A DNA stretch of 9,388 nt from Planctomycetota bacterium. GTDB taxonomy: Bacteria > Planctomycetota > Planctomycetia > Planctomycetales > Planctomycetaceae. The first letter of the stretch is position 1. Each line of letters starts with the position of its first letter. The translations under genes and the position numbers were made by a program. The stretch spans positions 1 through 9,388 of the forward strand of contig JAADHY010000654.1 of NCBI GenBank assembly GCA_013151585.1, in the 5' to 3' direction. Shown here piece by piece: positions 1 to 5,503 of this stretch. Under the pieces are notes generated by a model that worked only from the letters and a program-made list of their open reading frames with translations, was not told the origin of the DNA and did not search any database.

Positions 1-2
1 GT

Positions 3-701
3 GGTATTGGGATCGATTGTTTGCAAGGCGGTCCGGGGGAGGACACGCTCGACGGCGGCCCCGGCGAGGATTGGTTTGTCGAGTCCGCCCGTTCCGTTGC
101 GACCGGCTGGCTGCAATTGAGCGACGGACAGCTGAGCGATCTGGGAAGCCCGGCGGAAGTGGATTCTCTGCGCGGAATCGAGCGGGCGGCCCTGCGCGGC
201 ACTTCTGGCGACAATGTGCTGGATGCTTCACGCTTTTCCGGCCCGGTGTGGCTCTCTGGCTCGGACGGGGACGACACCTTGATCGGCGGAGCCGATGCCG
301 ATTATCTCGACGCGGGGCGCGGCAACGACGGGCTGAGCGGTCTGGGCGGCGACGACACGCTCTTGGGACGCGACGGCAACGACCGGCTGGACGGAGGAGC
401 GGGTGACGACGGTTTGAGCGGTTTGGGCGGTCACGACACACTGATCGGGGACGCTGGCAGCGACACGCTGCTGGGCGGTATCGGCAACGATTCTCTTGTG
501 CCGGGCGCCGGTTCCGACACCGCCCTCGGTGAAGCTGGCGACGATACGATCGCCAGTTCTGACGCGACCGCCGACTTGGTCACCGGCGCCGGCAACGGGA
601 ACGATGTCTCCGCTGGCGACACGCTCGACATCGACCCCGACCTCGACACCGTCGACGACGCCTTCAACTGCTTCCCGGTGTGGGCTGAAGCCCTGCCTTG
701 A
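3..701 (+). CDS. RTX (hemolysin-type Ca2+-binding repeat) protein, C-terminal part, 5' end outside window
   Basis: The frame is open at the left edge and reads GIGIDCLQGGPGEDTL from base 3, already an RTX-like repeat, so the TTG at 21 is not a credible start and the gene begins upstream. About 232 residues are visible. First comes one repeat block, then a linker, then a module (about nt 165-290) reading GDNVLDASRFSGPVWLSG. From about nt 260 to 560 there are near-continuous nonapeptides of the type GGxGxDxLx (GGDDTL, GAGDDGL, GIGNDSL). In this family the repeats bind Ca2+ in a parallel beta-roll, usually in secreted or surface proteins exported by type I secretion. The last 30 residues lose the repeat and end FNCFPVWAEALP, with a Cys near the C-terminus. 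Substrate or adhesive function cannot be told because the N-terminal part is missing. No secretion genes follow. Family assignment is firm; role is inference. Confidence 0.9.
   Translation, partial: GIGIDCLQGGPGEDTLDGGPGEDWFVESARSVATGWLQLSDGQLSDLGSPAEVDSLRGIERAALRGTSGDNVLDASRFSGPVWLSGSDGDDTLIGGADADYLDAGRGNDGLSGLGGDDTLLGRDGNDRLDGGAGDDGLSGLGGHDTLIGDAGSDTLLGGIGNDSLVPGAGSDTALGEAGDDTIASSDATADLVTGAGNGNDVSAGDTLDIDPDLDTVDDAFNCFPVWAEALP
330..455 (+). repeat. 81-base internal duplication within the RTX repeats
   Basis: The residues GLSGLGGDDTLLG (starting nt 330) recur as GLSGLGGHDTLIG (starting nt 411), a period of 27 residues or exactly three nonapeptides. The DNA copies differ mainly at third positions, which suggests an older duplication kept by selection on the protein rather than a fresh tandem copy. 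Confidence 0.6.
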
Positions 702-903
702 CTCGTCATCCGGCACATAAAACCTACAGACCGTGGAAGCGATCAATCGGCGTTGGGGGCGGATCAGCTCATTCGGTTTCAGTCACGCGCCCCGCCGCTC
801 TGAATGGCTTGGCCGCGTCGATCAAGAAGAAGCGATGCAGTGTCCAGCCTTCGCAGTCCAAAGAATAGGCCTGTGCGATTCGGCCCGCTTCCGTACTCGC
901 GAA

Positions 904-916
904 GGCTCAGCGAGCC
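904..916. other. Compact hairpin GGCTC-AGC-GAGCC
   Basis: A perfect 5-base-pair stem with a 3-base loop. The surrounding bases (AGGCTCAGCGAGCCTGCC) resemble small palindromic repeats that I associate with planctomycete intergenic DNA, but only one copy is in the window. Confidence 0.35.
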
Positions 917-1005
917 TGCCATCCATCCGGCGCGCTAATTGTTCGTTGGGCCCAGTCGCTTTTCTCCGTGTCGGTCGTCTAGAATGAGACAAGTCACTTG
1001 TTCGG

Positions 1006-1021
1006 CCGAGCAACAGCTCGG
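1006..1021. other. Hairpin in the probable leader of the GAF gene
   Basis: CCGAGC and GCTCGG pair perfectly around an AACA tetraloop, with one more G-T pair outside (1005/1022). It sits about 20 bases downstream of the TAGAAT at 980-985 and 70 bases before the GAF start, so it would be in the 5' untranslated RNA if that element is the promoter. Confidence 0.4.
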
Positions 1022-1091
1022 TTGCATCGTGTCTAGCGGGCTTCGCAATCCGATTGAGCATTGAGTGGCAGTGCGAGAAGGGCGTCATCGG

Positions 1092-1616
1092 ATGTCGCGA
1101 TCAAATTCGATCGAATCGTTCTGCAAGCGGTTCTGTCGTTGTCTTATAGAAAACCAGGCTTTGGACGCGGTGCTGGCGGAGTTGCTTGATCGGACGAAGG
1201 CGCGCGCCACTGGGCTGTGGTTTCTGGCCGATCGTGAGCTTCATCTTGTGGCCTTTCAGGGCGTCTCCGAAATGCCCGAAAAGGTGAAGCAAGAATTCAT
1301 CGAGGCCACCCGGCACGTCCCCCTGACGCAAACAGGCCTGGGAATTGTCAAAGCCGTTGTGAAGGAGTCACCGGCCTTGTCGTTCGTCGATGCTCAGCCG
1401 CGGACGGCGGCAACGTCAGCGGGATGGCTGGAGCGATTTGGGGCTCGCAGTTCCGTCGCCGTGCCCGTGAAAGACGCTGGTCGGATCGTCGGAGTGCTGG
1501 CCATTTCGACGGCCGAAGAGCTGAGCGAAGGCAGTCCGGCCTGGAGCATTATGGTCCAGGTGGCACTGTCGATCGGCAACGCCCTTTCCGCTTCGAGCCC
1601 GAGAGGTCCGAATTGA
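1092..1616 (+). CDS. Small stand-alone GAF-domain protein
   Basis: This is a 174-residue soluble protein made almost entirely of one GAF domain (about residues 20-165). The best signature is the C-terminal half, ERFGARSSVAVPVKDAGRIV followed by GVLAIST, which matches the last strands of GAF folds; the N-terminal helix (LDAVLAELLDRTKARATGLW) also fits. GAF domains bind small ligands or mediate protein contacts. No output domain, signal peptide or membrane segment is present, so it probably acts as a cytoplasmic sensor or partner protein. I chose ATG 1092 over GTG 1065 because GAGAAGGG (1075-1082) lies 9 bases upstream as a ribosome binding site; the upstream extension MAVREGRHR adds nothing GAF-like. 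There are two Cys (11 and 15) near the N-terminus. The ligand cannot be predicted. A functional link with the GAF-like region of the HD-GYP protein at 3501-5162 is possible but unsupported. Confidence 0.8.
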   Translation: MSRSNSIESFCKRFCRCLIENQALDAVLAELLDRTKARATGLWFLADRELHLVAFQGVSEMPEKVKQEFIEATRHVPLTQTGLGIVKAVVKESPALSFVDAQPRTAATSAGWLERFGARSSVAVPVKDAGRIVGVLAISTAEELSEGSPAWSIMVQVALSIGNALSASSPRGPN

Positions 1617-1876
1617 CTCTGTTCTTGAAGCGAGCGTTAACGCGGCGAGAACGGTTTGCGGAGAGACAGACGCGCCCACCCACATCGCGCTGGCTGACGT
1701 TGGCTGCCGAGGCAAAGGTCACCCTGGAAAAGCGGCTTGGTGAGTTCGGTTACCGCTCGTGGTTTCCCTTCAAGCCGGGTGCTCGACGCGGGGCTTGCTG
1801 TCAGGCAGCGACAGTGTGTATGTTTTTTGGCAGCCGCGGCATGTTTTCGGGAGCCGGTCGCCCTGCGGGAAACTGT

Positions 1877-1906
1877 TTGCGAGTTCGACTTTCGATTTGG
1901 TACAAT
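1877..1906 (+). promoter_or_regulatory. Candidate sigma70-type promoter for the M50 protease
   Basis: TTGCGA (1877-1882, 4 of 6 to TTGACA) and TACAAT (1901-1906, 5 of 6 to TATAAT) are 18 bases apart. Transcription would start near 1914, leaving a leader of about 190 bases before ATG 2102. The match is moderate and planctomycete promoters are poorly defined, so this is a candidate only. Confidence 0.35.
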
Positions 1907-2021
1907 GCCAGCGGTCGGCGGGAGGAACGCACTTTGTGAGATCGCGAGTTCAACAGATGGCAGTGGGTGCTGCGAGTCGCTCTTCCGCTGGCCGGCCGAG
2001 ATGGGGATTTTTTGTAGGCGA

Positions 2022-2047
2022 CCGGAACTGTCGCGGGGACAGTCCGG
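2022..2047 (+). other. Strong hairpin 55 bases upstream of the M50 start
   Basis: CCGG (2022-2025) pairs with CCGG (2044-2047) and ACTGTC (2027-2032) with GACAGT (2038-2043), closing a 5-base loop GCGGG, with a single bulged A at 2026. The stem is 10 base pairs. No T-tract follows, so it is not a classical terminator. It could be a leader structure or a REP-like palindrome; the GGGGACAGTCC core is of the latter kind. Confidence 0.5.
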
Positions 2048-2101
2048 CGCTTCGATCCCGGGACACTGCGAAAGGCGTGGCCGTATCGCGAAACCGGTGT
2101 C

Positions 2102-3115
2102 ATGAGTGACCACAAAAGTCCGCTTTACTGGTCGATCCCGGCGGGAAGATGGTATGACGCTCAAGTGCGTGTCAGCGTCTACTTTCCGCTTTTGGTCCTG
2201 GTGATTTGCTTTCGATTGCATGACTTCCGACTGGGACTGGTCTTCGGCCTTTTATTGTTCTTGTCGGTCGTCGTCCACGAGTTTGGACACGTGGTGGCTG
2301 CCCGTCTGAGTGGCGGCGATGCGGACGAGATTTTGATTTGGCCGCTCGGGGGCTTGGCGATGACGCAGCCCGGTCCGGGCCTGTCCGCCGAGATTTCGAC
2401 GACGCTCGGCGGCCCTTTGGTGAATTTGATCCTTTGCATCATCACTCTGCCGGCGGTCGTGCTGGATTCCCCTTACTTGGCCGAGGCGCTTCATCCGTTC
2501 CGACTTCCGGCTGTTGACTTGCAGGGAGCGGCTGTTTCGGACCTGTTCGTTTTGCTTTTCTGCGCGAACTGGATCCTATTGCTCGTCAATCTGATTCCCG
2601 TCTATCCGCTCGATGGCGGCCAGGTACTGCGAGCGCTCCTGGCTGACCGATTCGGCTCTGACGTAGGTCGGGAGAGTTGTTTACGAATCGGTTGCGTGAT
2701 CGGGTTTCTGGCCATCTTTTTCGGACTGCTCTTCGACAACACCTGGGTTCTTGTGGCCGGAACGGTGCTGCTCGTGCTGAACGTCCACGAGATTTATCAG
2801 TTGCGAACGCGAGAGGCCTACGAAGAATCCTTCATGGGATACGACTTTTCTCAAGGCTACACAAGTTTGGAGAAGTCTTCCCCGAAAGTTTCGTCTCCGG
2901 CTCCCGGCTTCCTGCAGCGTTGGCGGGCCCGTCGCCGAGCCGAGCGGCTGCGCCGGCAACAACAAAAGGAACAAGAGCTGGAACACCAGTTGGACATCTT
3001 GCTGGAAAAGGTCCACGCCTACGGCTACGACTCGCTGACGGACGACGAGAAGAAGAAATTGCGCCGGGTCAGCGCGCTGTATCGCAAGAAAGAAGGCCGC
3101 CAAAAACTGCGATAG
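2102..3115 (+). CDS. M50 family site-2 (intramembrane) zinc metalloprotease
   Basis: The 337-residue protein carries the two hallmarks of site-2 proteases. HEFGH at residues 59-63 gives two zinc-binding His and the catalytic Glu60. NLIPVYPLDGGQ around 163-174 supplies the third ligand, Asp171. A GGPLVN motif (103-108) lies between them. Hydrophobic segments at about 27-38, 44-58, 103-120, 147-168 and 197-227 fit the transmembrane core. The N-terminus (SIPAGRWYDAQVRVSVYFPL) is the usual entry of this subgroup, which supports ATG 2102 even though no clear Shine-Dalgarno sequence precedes it. From about 270 the chain is a basic, charged helix (RWRARRRAERLRRQQQKEQE), ending in LDILLEKVHAYGYDSLTDDE and KKKLRRVSALYRKKEG. 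That tail resembles the cytoplasmic DUF6576 tail known from rhomboid proteases. It has no PDZ domain, unlike RseP. It should cleave substrates within or near the membrane; the substrate is unknown. It is probably transcribed alone. Confidence 0.92.
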   Translation: MSDHKSPLYWSIPAGRWYDAQVRVSVYFPLLVLVICFRLHDFRLGLVFGLLLFLSVVVHEFGHVVAARLSGGDADEILIWPLGGLAMTQPGPGLSAEISTTLGGPLVNLILCIITLPAVVLDSPYLAEALHPFRLPAVDLQGAAVSDLFVLLFCANWILLLVNLIPVYPLDGGQVLRALLADRFGSDVGRESCLRIGCVIGFLAIFFGLLFDNTWVLVAGTVLLVLNVHEIYQLRTREAYEESFMGYDFSQGYTSLEKSSPKVSSPAPGFLQRWRARRRAERLRRQQQKEQELEHQLDILLEKVHAYGYDSLTDDEKKKLRRVSALYRKKEGRQKLR

Positions 3116-3341
3116 TGGTTCGAAGCGATGTTGGCGGCGGGCGCCCAATCTGTTCGGGGCCAAGTCTCGTTCTGTGGCGAAGCCATGGGATGATTCTCGT
3201 GTCTGGTCCTTTCTGACCCTTGCTTTCGGCAATTTCGGATTGATCCATACGAGTCGCGCCGCATCTCTGCCCTGGTCCCTTCGACTTTTTCGGGATTTTT
3301 CTGACATTTGCCGACCGCAGACTCGTGACCTAGTCTTGTAG

Positions 3342-3358
3342 GACGCCTTAGAAGCGTC
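3342..3358 (+). other. Small hairpin in the probable HD-GYP leader
   Basis: GACGC (3342-3346) and GCGTC (3354-3358) form a 5-base-pair stem with a 7-base loop just downstream of the weak promoter-like pair at 3308-3336. It may be fortuitous. Confidence 0.25.
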
Positions 3359-3382
3359 GGTGCTCATCTTGCCAACATCACA

Positions 3383-3478
3383 ATGGGGGGCGCTCCTGAG
3401 TCCGAAGCGGTCCAGAAGCGTTTGGGACGTAGGCGGATGCTGGAAGAGGAGCTCGACGCAGAGCCGCAAAACGGCTGA
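3383..3478 (+). CDS. Possible 31-residue small ORF upstream of HD-GYP gene
   Basis: ATG 3383 opens a frame reading MGGAPESEAVQKRLGRRRML then EEELDAEPQNG, ending at TGA 3476-3478, 22 bases before the HD-GYP start. The peptide is highly charged and could form one amphipathic helix, more protein-like than the other frames here. Against it, no Shine-Dalgarno sequence precedes ATG 3383, and the frame is short enough to arise by chance. It could be a translated leader peptide affecting HD-GYP expression. I do not recognise it. Confidence 0.25.
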   Translation: MGGAPESEAVQKRLGRRRMLEEELDAEPQNG

Positions 3479-3490
3479 TTGTCGGGGACG

Positions 3491-3496
3491 AGGAGG
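3491..3496 (+). promoter_or_regulatory. Ribosome binding site fixing the HD-GYP start
   Basis: GAGGAGGAGGA directly before ATG 3501 includes AGGAGG 4 bases upstream of the start. It is the strongest Shine-Dalgarno sequence in the window and is the reason for preferring ATG 3501 over the in-frame GTG at 3360. Confidence 0.75.
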
Positions 3497-3500
3497 AGGA

Positions 3501-5162
3501 ATGGCAACGCAAGTGATTAGCCCGCTTGAGGTGGGACTGCCCGATCAGAGCGCGCCCATGTCATGGCCGGCGGGCGCGGCGGTTGATCCGGCGGTCGTTG
3601 ACGAAACGCTGCGGTTGTCCGAGTTGACCGGCTTGCCTTTTCTTTGCGTCGATGCGCGCTCGGGAGAGGTGCTGGAAAGAACGCCGCCAGATTTCTTCGA
3701 GTTTGTACCGCGAAGCGTTCGGGAGTGGCTTGGGTCGCTGAAAGGGCCGGGGGTTAGGGAGCTATCCGCGGGGCTGATCTTTTACGCCGTGCCGCTCCAG
3801 TGGAGCGACGGACAAGGCTTATTCGCCGTCGGTTACGCGGTCGACGGCCGGTCGGGCATTCCAAACGACATCGTGATGATGGCGGCCGAGCGCGGGTGGT
3901 CGCGCGAACAACTTCAAACCTGGGCGTCGTCTCAACCCGCCGCTGACGCGTCGCTTCTGAGCCGGCTGATCCGTCTGGCGGCTGATCAACTACAGACGCA
4001 TGCCCACGAGCAGGCTCTTCGTGATGAGATCGATCTGCTGAGTGAAGAGATCGATCGGACTTACGAAGAAATCAGCCTGTTGCACGACCTGGCACGGAAC
4101 CTGAATATTTCCCGCAGCCCGCGTGAGCTCGCCGAACTCTGCCTGGATCGCATGCAGGAACTGATCCGCGCCGAAGGCCACATGGTCTGGCTTCACTGCT
4201 GCGAGGAACGATCCGAATTTCTGGCGGCGGGCCAATTACCATTCACGGAACAGACGGCTGACGAGGTCATTTCCCGGTTCATGCACGCGAATCCTCACAG
4301 GCCCGTCGTCAAGAACCACATCCACGAGACTCTGTCGGGTTCGGCCTTCCCAGGGCTTAGGAACTTGGTGATGGTGCCGATCGCCGAAGGCAATCATCGG
4401 TACGGATGGATTCTAAGCTGCAACATGCGCGACGGCCGTGAGTTCGGAACGTCCGAAGCCACTTTGCTCAACTCGATCGCCACCATTCTCGGCACACACC
4501 TCCGCAACATCGACCTTTACCAACAGCACGAAGAGTTGATGTTTTGTTTTGTGCGGTCGCTCGTCTCCACGTTGGATGCCCGCGATCCGTACACTCGCGG
4601 TCACAGCGAACGGGTCGCGCTGGTGGCCCGCCGGATCGGACAAGAATTGAAGCTGTCGGAGGAGGAGTTGCAAACGATCTATCAGGCCGGGCTGCTGCAT
4701 GACATCGGTAAAGTGGGCGTCGACGACCGCGTGCTCCGGAAAGATTCTCGGCTGACCGACGAGGAATTTGAGCACATCAAGCAACATCCGATTATCGGGC
4801 ATTCGATCCTGGCCGAGCTAAGGAACCTGCACGAAATTCTGCCGGGAGTACGCAATCATCACGAAAACTACAGCGGAGGCGGCTACCCGGATGGACTGGT
4901 GGGAGAACAGATTCCCCTGATCGCTCGGATCATCGCCGTGGCCGACGCTTACGACGCCATGCGCAGCGACCGTCCCTATCGAAAGGGCATGCCCTTGGAA
5001 CGAGTCGAACAGATCTTCCGAGAAGGCGCAGACAAGCAGTGGGACGGCAAGATCATCGAAGCTTATTTCGCCGCTCGCGACGACATCGACCAGATCTGTC
5101 AACAGTACTCCCCGCAGCGGCTGATCCCGCGACGAGTGGCTGATTGGGCCTCCTCGCATTGA
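3501..5162 (+). CDS. HD-GYP domain protein with N-terminal sensor and GAF-like regions (probable c-di-GMP phosphodiesterase)
   Basis: The 553-residue protein has three parts. Residues 30-130 are an unassigned alpha/beta region (GLPFLCVDARSGEVL; FYAVPLQW-GLFAVGYAV). Residues 165-195 form a heptad-like helix (EQALRDEIDLLSEEIDRTYE), followed by a GAF-like domain at about 200-340 (LAELCLDRMQELIRAEGHMV; LVMVPIAEGNHRYGWILSCN). Residues 345-535 are an HD-GYP domain with the full set of motifs: RGHS (366-369), HDIGK (400-404) with His400 and Asp401, QHP (428-430), HHE (453-455), GYPDG (461-465) and ADAYDAM (481-487). HD-GYP enzymes hydrolyse cyclic di-GMP to pGpG or GMP at a metal centre; the intact ligands suggest activity. 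No signal peptide or membrane segment is seen, so it is probably cytoplasmic, with catalysis controlled through the GAF and helix. There is no GGDEF or receiver domain. It appears monocistronic, convergent with argC. Confidence 0.93.
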   Translation: MATQVISPLEVGLPDQSAPMSWPAGAAVDPAVVDETLRLSELTGLPFLCVDARSGEVLERTPPDFFEFVPRSVREWLGSLKGPGVRELSAGLIFYAVPLQWSDGQGLFAVGYAVDGRSGIPNDIVMMAAERGWSREQLQTWASSQPAADASLLSRLIRLAADQLQTHAHEQALRDEIDLLSEEIDRTYEEISLLHDLARNLNISRSPRELAELCLDRMQELIRAEGHMVWLHCCEERSEFLAAGQLPFTEQTADEVISRFMHANPHRPVVKNHIHETLSGSAFPGLRNLVMVPIAEGNHRYGWILSCNMRDGREFGTSEATLLNSIATILGTHLRNIDLYQQHEELMFCFVRSLVSTLDARDPYTRGHSERVALVARRIGQELKLSEEELQTIYQAGLLHDIGKVGVDDRVLRKDSRLTDEEFEHIKQHPIIGHSILAELRNLHEILPGVRNHHENYSGGGYPDGLVGEQIPLIARIIAVADAYDAMRSDRPYRKGMPLERVEQIFREGADKQWDGKIIEAYFAARDDIDQICQQYSPQRLIPRRVADWASSH

Positions 5163-5503
5163 TTCGGGCCGGACCGGGTACTCCAGGACAACCCGCGAAT
5201 TTCCGGACCTCTTGCAGGCCGCTCGGGGTATGGATGAACCACACCACCTGCAGGCTCCGCAAAAGTTGTGCAAGCACTTTTCCTCTTCCGCGCCGGGTTC
5301 GTCTGCGCATTGTGTGAGTGTTTCGCATCGTGTCTCGGGGACGCCCGGTTTCAGGAACAATCCAGGCTACCAGCCTTGTTCCCCAGACAGTTGCGGTTGG
5401 ACATCACAATGGCGGCCGACAGAGCCGTTCTGGCGGGGCTGGGGTACGGGTTGAGCCGGCCGGGGTGGCGGGACATTCTGGATTGACCGCAGCGCAGGGA
5501 GCG
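5163..5503. other. Convergent gap between HD-GYP gene and argC
   Basis: The 341 bases carry no convincing gene. A 25-codon frame (5409-5486 +) lacks a ribosome binding site and similarity to anything known. A bulged hairpin at 5354-5382 is the only clear structure. G-runs at 5435-5472 are dense, but one spacer is 11 bases, so they do not meet the usual quadruplex rule. Terminators for both genes should lie here, but none with a T-tract is visible. Confidence 0.5.
5354..5382. terminator. Bulged hairpin between convergent genes, possible bidirectional terminator
   Basis: GGAACA (5354-5359) pairs with TGTTCC (5377-5382), and AGGCT (5364-5368) with AGCCT (5372-5376), around an ACC loop. An ATCC bulge lies on the left arm. 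The 11 base pairs are perfect otherwise. No T-run follows on either strand, so function as an intrinsic terminator is uncertain; position between convergent genes is the main argument. Confidence 0.4.

Larger units (their letters stand above)
702..1091. other. Gap between RTX gene and GAF gene, no convincing gene
   Basis: The 390 bases hold two short open frames (733-987 + and 822-1088 -). Neither gives a recognisable protein, both are Arg/Ser-rich, and they overlap on opposite strands, so I treat them as chance. What I can see is a compact hairpin at 904-916, a hairpin at 1006-1021, and a -10-like TAGAAT at 980-985 without a good -35 partner (the best 17-base spacing gives CGCTTT). A promoter for the GAF gene probably lies in the right half. 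No T-tailed terminator is visible after the RTX stop. Confidence 0.5.
1617..2101. other. Long upstream region of the M50 protease gene, no convincing gene
   Basis: The 485 bases contain overlapping short frames on both strands (for example 1737-2105 +, 1759-2109 + and 1637-2221 -). All are low-quality translations rich in Arg, Ser and Cys with no recognisable domain, and none has a good ribosome binding site. The region holds a sigma70-like promoter candidate (1877-1906) and a 10-base-pair hairpin (2022-2047) ahead of the protease start. A 50-codon frame from ATG 1957 and an ATGA overlap of frame 1737-2105 with ATG 2102 were seen but not accepted as genes. Confidence 0.5.
3116..3500. other. 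Gap between M50 protease and HD-GYP gene
   Basis: The 385 bases hold no strong gene. A GGGCGCCC palindrome occurs at 3139-3146, shortly after the protease stop. A weak promoter-like pair, TTGCCG (3308-3313) and TAGTCT (3331-3336) with 17 bases between, is followed by a small hairpin (3342-3358), a 31-codon frame (3383-3478) and the HD-GYP ribosome binding site. The HD-GYP frame is open back to 3360, but that extension overlaps the small frame and reads as non-protein. Confidence 0.45.

Noticed and set aside
228..746. A 172-codon open frame on the - strand
   Set aside because: It is the antisense of the RTX repeats; its Val-rich repetitive translation mirrors the sense repeat.
1905..2105. Small ORF starting at the -10 element and overlapping ATG 2102 by ATGA
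   Set aside because: The overlap suggests translational coupling, but the peptide is Cys/Arg/Ser-rich with no motif and no ribosome binding site, and it starts inside the promoter candidate.
1637..2221. A 194-codon open frame on the - strand
   Set aside because: It overlaps the M50 start and the upstream gap. Its composition (Ser, Arg, Lys, Gln rich) is not protein-like and no motif is recognisable.
2681..3469. A 262-codon open frame on the - strand
   Set aside because: It lies opposite the M50 protease C-terminus and runs through the intergenic gap. No domain is recognisable and there is no credible ribosome binding site.
3360..3500. N-terminal extension of the HD-GYP protein from GTG 3360
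   Set aside because: The extension reads as a Ser/Arg/Gly-rich non-domain sequence, while ATG 3501 has a near-perfect ribosome binding site.
5435..5472. Possible G-quadruplex in the convergent gap
   Set aside because: Five G-runs of 3 or 4 are present, but any set of four includes an 11-base loop, longer than the usual limit of 7.
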